Source: Medicago truncatula
Taxonomy: Eukaryota; Streptophyta; Magnoliopsida; Fabales; Fabaceae
DNA: 64,000 bases
Direction of reading: 5' to 3'
Assembly: GCF_003473485.1 (NCBI RefSeq)
Contig: NC_053045.1
Location: 49,022,494-49,086,493 of the forward strand
Shown here: piece after piece, positions 60,246 to 64,000 of the stretch
Numbering within the stretch: the first letter of the stretch is position 1
Layout of the letters: each line of letters opens with the position of its first letter
The notes under the pieces: generated by a model
Seen by the model: only the letters and a program-made list of their open reading frames with translations
Databases searched by the model: none
What the model was told of the DNA's origin: nothing
Position numbers and translations under genes: made by a program

Positions 60246-62168
60246 TTGCATAAACAATCATGCATCATCCTGCATTTCATAGTCTCAAATCAAAGTCTCA
60301 CACAAACTTCCTTTTCCAGAAAAAGGGTCAACTCGTTTCATACGGTGGCCCCACGTATCATCTACAAGTCAACCCGTACTCACTACACTCGAGCGAAAGT
60401 AAAGAAGAAGATGGATTACCTTGAGCAAGAAAATCGGGTACTTCGTGAAGAAATGACAGCCATGCAGACTAGGATGGACGAGATGGCTGAATTAATAAAA
60501 ACAATGGCGGAAGCTCAGACTCAAGCTCAAGCACAGATTCAAGCACAAGCGCAAGCATTGGCACAAGCTCAAACTCAAGCTCAGGCCGTAACAGAAGCGC
60601 AGGCCCGATCACAAGCACCTCCACCTCCTCCTCCTGTCAGAACTCAGGCCGAGGCATCTTCTTCTTGGACACTATGTGCTGACACTCCAATGCTGTCCGC
60701 TCCGCAACGTTCCACGCCTTGGTTTCCACCTTTCACTGCTGGGGAGATATTTCGTCCTATCACTTGTGAAGCTCAGATGCCCACTCACCAGTACACGGCT
60801 CAAGTACCCCTACCTGCCATGAGGGCCACTCCCGCCACCATGACCTACTCAGCACCTGTGATGCATACAATTCCGCAAACTGAAGAGCCTATCTTTCATT
60901 CAGGGAATGCAGAGGCTTACGAGGAGGTAAGCGACCTACGAGAGAAGTATGATGAACTACGCCGAGACATGAAAGCTCTCCATGAAAAAGGGAAATTCGG
61001 GAAGACTGCGTACGATCTCTGCTTGGTACCAAGCGTGCAGGTACCTCACAAATTCAAGATTCCAGATTTCGAGAAATACAAAGGGAGTTCTTGTCCTGAG
61101 GAACATCTAAAAATGTATGTAAGAAGGATGCCTGCGTATGCCCAAGATGATCAGATTCTTATCTACTATTTCCAAGAAAGTTTGACTGGCCCTGCTTCAA
61201 AGTGGTACACAAACCTAGACAAAACAAGGGTTCAAACTTTCCGTGACCTTTGTGAAGCTTTTGTGGAACAGTACAGTTACAATGTAGACATGACTCCGGA
61301 CCGAAGTGACCTCCAAGCCATGACTCAGGGAGATAAAGAAACGTTCAAAGAATACGCCCAACGGTGGAGAGACACCGCTGCCCAAGTCAGCCCACGCATT
61401 GAGGAGAAAGAGATGACCAAGCTCTTCCTAAAAACTCTAAATCATTTTTATTACAAAAAGATGGTCGGGAGTACACCAAAGAGCTTCGCGGAAATGGTTG
61501 GTATGGGAGTACAGTTAGAAGAAGGAGTCCGAGAAGGACGCTTAGTAAAGAATACAACTCCTGCCAGTGGGACCAAGAAGACTGGGAACCATTTCCCGAG
61601 GAAGAAAGAACAAGAAGTCGGTATGGTGACTCATGGAGGGCCTCAACAAACTTATCCAGCCTATCAACACATTGCTGCCATCACACCTACCTCTCACCCT
61701 TTTCAACAAACAAATAACCATCCTCAAATACCACAATATCCTCAAGTACCACAATATCCTCAAGTACCACAATATCCTCAAATACCACAATATCCTCAAC
61801 TCCCACAAAATCCTTCACCACAAAATACTCAACAACAAAATTTCCCTCAACAAAATTTCCAACAACAACCATACCAACAATACCCATACCAACAATACCC
61901 TCAACAAAATTTCCAACAACAACCTTATCAACAACGCCCACAACAACCTCGACCACCAAGAATGCCGATTAACCCAATACCAGTCACCTATGCAGAATTA
62001 CTTCCCGGCTTACTCAAGAAAAACCTTGTCCAAACCAGAACAGCTCCTCCTATCCCAGAAAAACTACCATCTTGGTATAGACTTGACCAAACTTGTGACT
62101 TCCATGAAGGGGCCGTGGCCATAACATTGAAACTTGTTATGCCTTTAAAAGCACAGTGCAGAGGTTGA
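60246..62168 (+). CDS. Ogre gag region
   Basis: The likely true start is MDYLEQENRVLREEMTAMQT at 60411, a coiled coil, followed by an Ala/Gln-rich stretch. The retrotransposon gag domain follows, with FKIPDFEKYKGSSCPEEHLK, then YYFQESLTGPASKWY and FKEYAQRWRDTAAQVSPRI. The C-terminal part is Pro/Gln-rich, with 18-bp tandem repeats coding for PQYPQV units at about 61729-61805. No zinc knuckle was seen in this span. Confidence 0.85.
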   Translation: MHKQSCIILHFIVSNQSLTQTSFSRKRVNSFHTVAPRIIYKSTRTHYTRAKVKKKMDYLEQENRVLREEMTAMQTRMDEMAELIKTMAEAQTQAQAQIQAQAQALAQAQTQAQAVTEAQARSQAPPPPPPVRTQAEASSSWTLCADTPMLSAPQRSTPWFPPFTAGEIFRPITCEAQMPTHQYTAQVPLPAMRATPATMTYSAPVMHTIPQTEEPIFHSGNAEAYEEVSDLREKYDELRRDMKALHEKGKFGKTAYDLCLVPSVQVPHKFKIPDFEKYKGSSCPEEHLKMYVRRMPAYAQDDQILIYYFQESLTGPASKWYTNLDKTRVQTFRDLCEAFVEQYSYNVDMTPDRSDLQAMTQGDKETFKEYAQRWRDTAAQVSPRIEEKEMTKLFLKTLNHFYYKKMVGSTPKSFAEMVGMGVQLEEGVREGRLVKNTTPASGTKKTGNHFPRKKEQEVGMVTHGGPQQTYPAYQHIAAITPTSHPFQQTNNHPQIPQYPQVPQYPQVPQYPQIPQYPQLPQNPSPQNTQQQNFPQQNFQQQPYQQYPYQQYPQQNFQQQPYQQRPQQPRPPRMPINPIPVTYAELLPGLLKKNLVQTRTAPPIPEKLPSWYRLDQTCDFHEGAVAITLKLVMPLKAQCRG

Positions 62169-63874
62169 TTAATGATGGAAAAATAACTTTCACAGACTCG
62201 GCGCCAAATGTTCAAACAAACCCATTGCCGAATCATGGTGCCGCAACAGTCAACATGATCGAAAATTGTCAAAAGACTCGTCCCATTCTGAATGTGCAAC
62301 ATATCAGAACACCTTTGGTCCCGCTACATGCCAAGTTATGCAAAGCCGACCTTTTTGAGCATGATCATGACCTCTGTGAAATATGCCTTATGAACTCCGG
62401 AGGATGTCAGAAAGTAAGAAATGATATTCAAGGGCTTCTAGACCGAGGAGAGCTTGTGATCGAAAGGAAGTGCGATGATGTGTGTGTAATAACTCCCGAA
62501 GGACCTTTGGAGGTATTTTACGACAGTCGAAAGTCAACTATCACCCCTCTGGTGATCTGCTTACCAGGCCCACTGCCATATGCTTCTGAAAAAGCCATTC
62601 CATACAAATACAATGCCACCATGATTGAAGAGGGTCGTGAGGTTCCAATACCGCCTTTGTCTAGTGTGGATAATATTGTTGAAGACAGTAGAGTTCTGAG
62701 AAATGGGCGCGTTGTTCCCATAGTGTTCCCAAAGAAGATTGATGCTACAATAAACAAGGAGGTTCGGACTAAAGATGCTGGTATCGCCAAAGAAGTAGAT
62801 CAACCCAATGGGGCTGGTACAAGTGCAGAGTTTGATGAGATTCTCAAGTTAATAAAGAAGAGCGAGTACAAGGTTGTTGACCAACTGATGCAGACTCCAT
62901 CCAAAATATCCATAATGTCTTTATTACTAAATTCTGAGGCCCATAAAGATGCATTAATGAAGGTCTTAGAACAAGCTTTCGTGGATTATGATGTAACGGT
63001 GGGTCAGTTTGGCGGAATAGTAGGGAATATCACTGCATGCAACAACTTGAGTTTCAGTGATGAAGAGCTCCCAGCAGAAGGAAGGAACCACAACCGGGCG
63101 CTGCATATATCTGTGAACTGTAAAACCGATGCTTTGTCAAAAGTGCTGGTGGATACTGGATCATCTTTGAATGTGTTGTCCAAAACAACTTATACCCAAC
63201 TCACATACCAAGACGCACCTTTGAGACGAAGTGGGGTAATGGTGAAAGCCTTTGATGGCTCGAGGAAGGATGTCCTTGGAGAGGTGGTTCTACCCATCAC
63301 AGTTGGGCCACAAGTTTTTCAAGTTAATTTTCAAGTCATGGACATTCAAGCTTCATATAGTTGCTTACTGGGTCGACCCTGGATTCACGAGGCAGGAGCT
63401 GTCACATCCACGCTGCATCAAAAGCTGAAGTTTGTAAAGAATGGGAAGCTAGTAACTGTAAACGGTGAAGAGGCTTTATTAGTGAGTCATTTGTCATCTT
63501 TCTCTTTCATTGGGGCAGACGATGTCGAAGGGACACCTTTTCAAGGGTTTACTATAGAAGATAAGAATACCCAGAAGAATGAAGCCTCTATCTCGTCTCT
63601 AAAAGATGCTCAGAAAGTCATACAAGCAGGGGGGTCCACAAGCTGGGGAAAGCTGATAGAGCTTCCAGAAAACAAGCACCGAGAAGGTTTGGGTTTCTTC
63701 CCATCTACTAGTTTGTCCACAGCAAAGAAGGGCACTTTCCACAGTTCGGGCTTTATCCATGCAATCATTGAAGATGATCCTGAAAGTGTGCCACGAGGTT
63801 TTATAACACCAGGAGTATCCAGCCACAATTGGGTTGCCATAGATGTTCCTTTTGTTGCTCACTTGTCCAAGTAA
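62156..63874 (+). CDS. Ogre protease region
   Basis: Contains the retropepsin-like core ALSKVLVDTGSSLNVLSKTT (active-site DTG) and the later YSCLLGRPWIHEAGAV motif, typical of gypsy-type aspartic proteases of the Tat/Ogre lineage. The N-terminal part has a Cys/His-containing segment near HDHDLCEICLMNSGGC. The reverse transcriptase is not reached before the window ends. Confidence 0.85.
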   Translation: MQRLINDGKITFTDSAPNVQTNPLPNHGAATVNMIENCQKTRPILNVQHIRTPLVPLHAKLCKADLFEHDHDLCEICLMNSGGCQKVRNDIQGLLDRGELVIERKCDDVCVITPEGPLEVFYDSRKSTITPLVICLPGPLPYASEKAIPYKYNATMIEEGREVPIPPLSSVDNIVEDSRVLRNGRVVPIVFPKKIDATINKEVRTKDAGIAKEVDQPNGAGTSAEFDEILKLIKKSEYKVVDQLMQTPSKISIMSLLLNSEAHKDALMKVLEQAFVDYDVTVGQFGGIVGNITACNNLSFSDEELPAEGRNHNRALHISVNCKTDALSKVLVDTGSSLNVLSKTTYTQLTYQDAPLRRSGVMVKAFDGSRKDVLGEVVLPITVGPQVFQVNFQVMDIQASYSCLLGRPWIHEAGAVTSTLHQKLKFVKNGKLVTVNGEEALLVSHLSSFSFIGADDVEGTPFQGFTIEDKNTQKNEASISSLKDAQKVIQAGGSTSWGKLIELPENKHREGLGFFPSTSLSTAKKGTFHSSGFIHAIIEDDPESVPRGFITPGVSSHNWVAIDVPFVAHLSK

Positions 63875-64000
63875 TGCATTTGTCTAGTTTATGCTTTTCT
63901 TTTCAAAAAAAATCCTTTCGCCCCGCCCCAAGCGAAAGTGAACTTATCTAGGGCTTTTTATCTCAAGAAATTATCATCAATAAAATAAAAATGTCGTTTT

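Larger units (their letters stand above)
55810..64000 (+). mobile_element. Ogre-type Ty3/gypsy LTR retrotransposon, 5' part
   Basis: 5' LTR (55810-57867), primer-binding site, extra ORF1 (58608-60023), gag region (60246-62168) and protease region (62156-63874). Long LTR, tRNA-Arg-type primer site and an ORF upstream of gag are the hallmarks of Ogre elements (Tat lineage), first described in legumes. Reverse transcriptase, RNase H, integrase and 3' LTR must lie beyond the window. Ogre elements are known to remove an intron between protease and reverse transcriptase by splicing. The visible part looks largely whole. Age cannot be estimated without the second LTR. Confidence 0.9.

Noticed and set aside
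61542-61959. Val/Gly and Leu/Trp-rich antisense ORFs
   Set aside because: Reverse frames of the Pro/Gln repeats of the gag region.

Overview
The window is nuclear DNA from a flowering plant, most probably a legume of the Medicago/Trifolium/Pisum group. Evidence: AT-rich intergenic DNA, short plant-type introns with GT..AG borders, close likeness of the proteins to known legume families, and an Ogre-type Ty3/gypsy element with the long LTR and extra 5' ORF typical of legume genomes. The species is an inference; no identity search was possible.

Layout. 0.7-5.0 kb: a CCDC97-family gene (minus) with two exons and a 3.3 kb intron full of nested repeats. 5-8 kb: palindromic repeat cluster, an F-box/LRR pseudogene and a LINE RNase H fragment. 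8.3-10.4 kb: an intronless PPR gene (minus). 11.4-12.9 kb: a large foldback element (copy A). 13-16 kb: gene remnants. 16.6-19.5 kb: a complete eight-exon CBL1/CBL9-type calcium sensor gene (minus). 21-25 kb: solo LTR and other repeats. 25.2-34.3 kb: two tandem-type SnRK2 kinase genes (plus) with an LBD transcription factor gene between them; the first SnRK2 is a catalytically dead copy, the second looks fully functional. 35.1 kb: tRNA-Trp. 35.6-40.1 kb: a nine-exon HAK5-type potassium transporter (minus). 42.1-45.2 kb: a five-exon cationic amino acid transporter (minus). 46-55.8 kb: repeat-rich DNA with MITEs, foldback copy B, a deletion-derived hAT element and a LINE carrying a MITE. 55.8 kb to the end: the 5' half of an Ogre LTR retrotransposon (LTR, primer site, ORF1, gag, protease).

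Functional themes. CBL1-type sensors, with CIPK23, are known in Arabidopsis to activate HAK5; here a CBL1-like gene and a HAK5-like gene lie about 16 kb apart with SnRK2 genes between them. This may be chance but is worth a synteny check. The most unusual structure is the pair of foldback elements (11.4 and 51.0 kb): their outer arms are in opposite order while their cores are in the same orientation, as if the core had flipped by recombination between its inverted repeats.

Exon coordinates were derived by hand from GT/AG sites, reading-frame continuity and family alignment from memory; in the CBL, SnRK2, HAK and CAT genes the exon lengths sum to whole open reading frames, which supports them.
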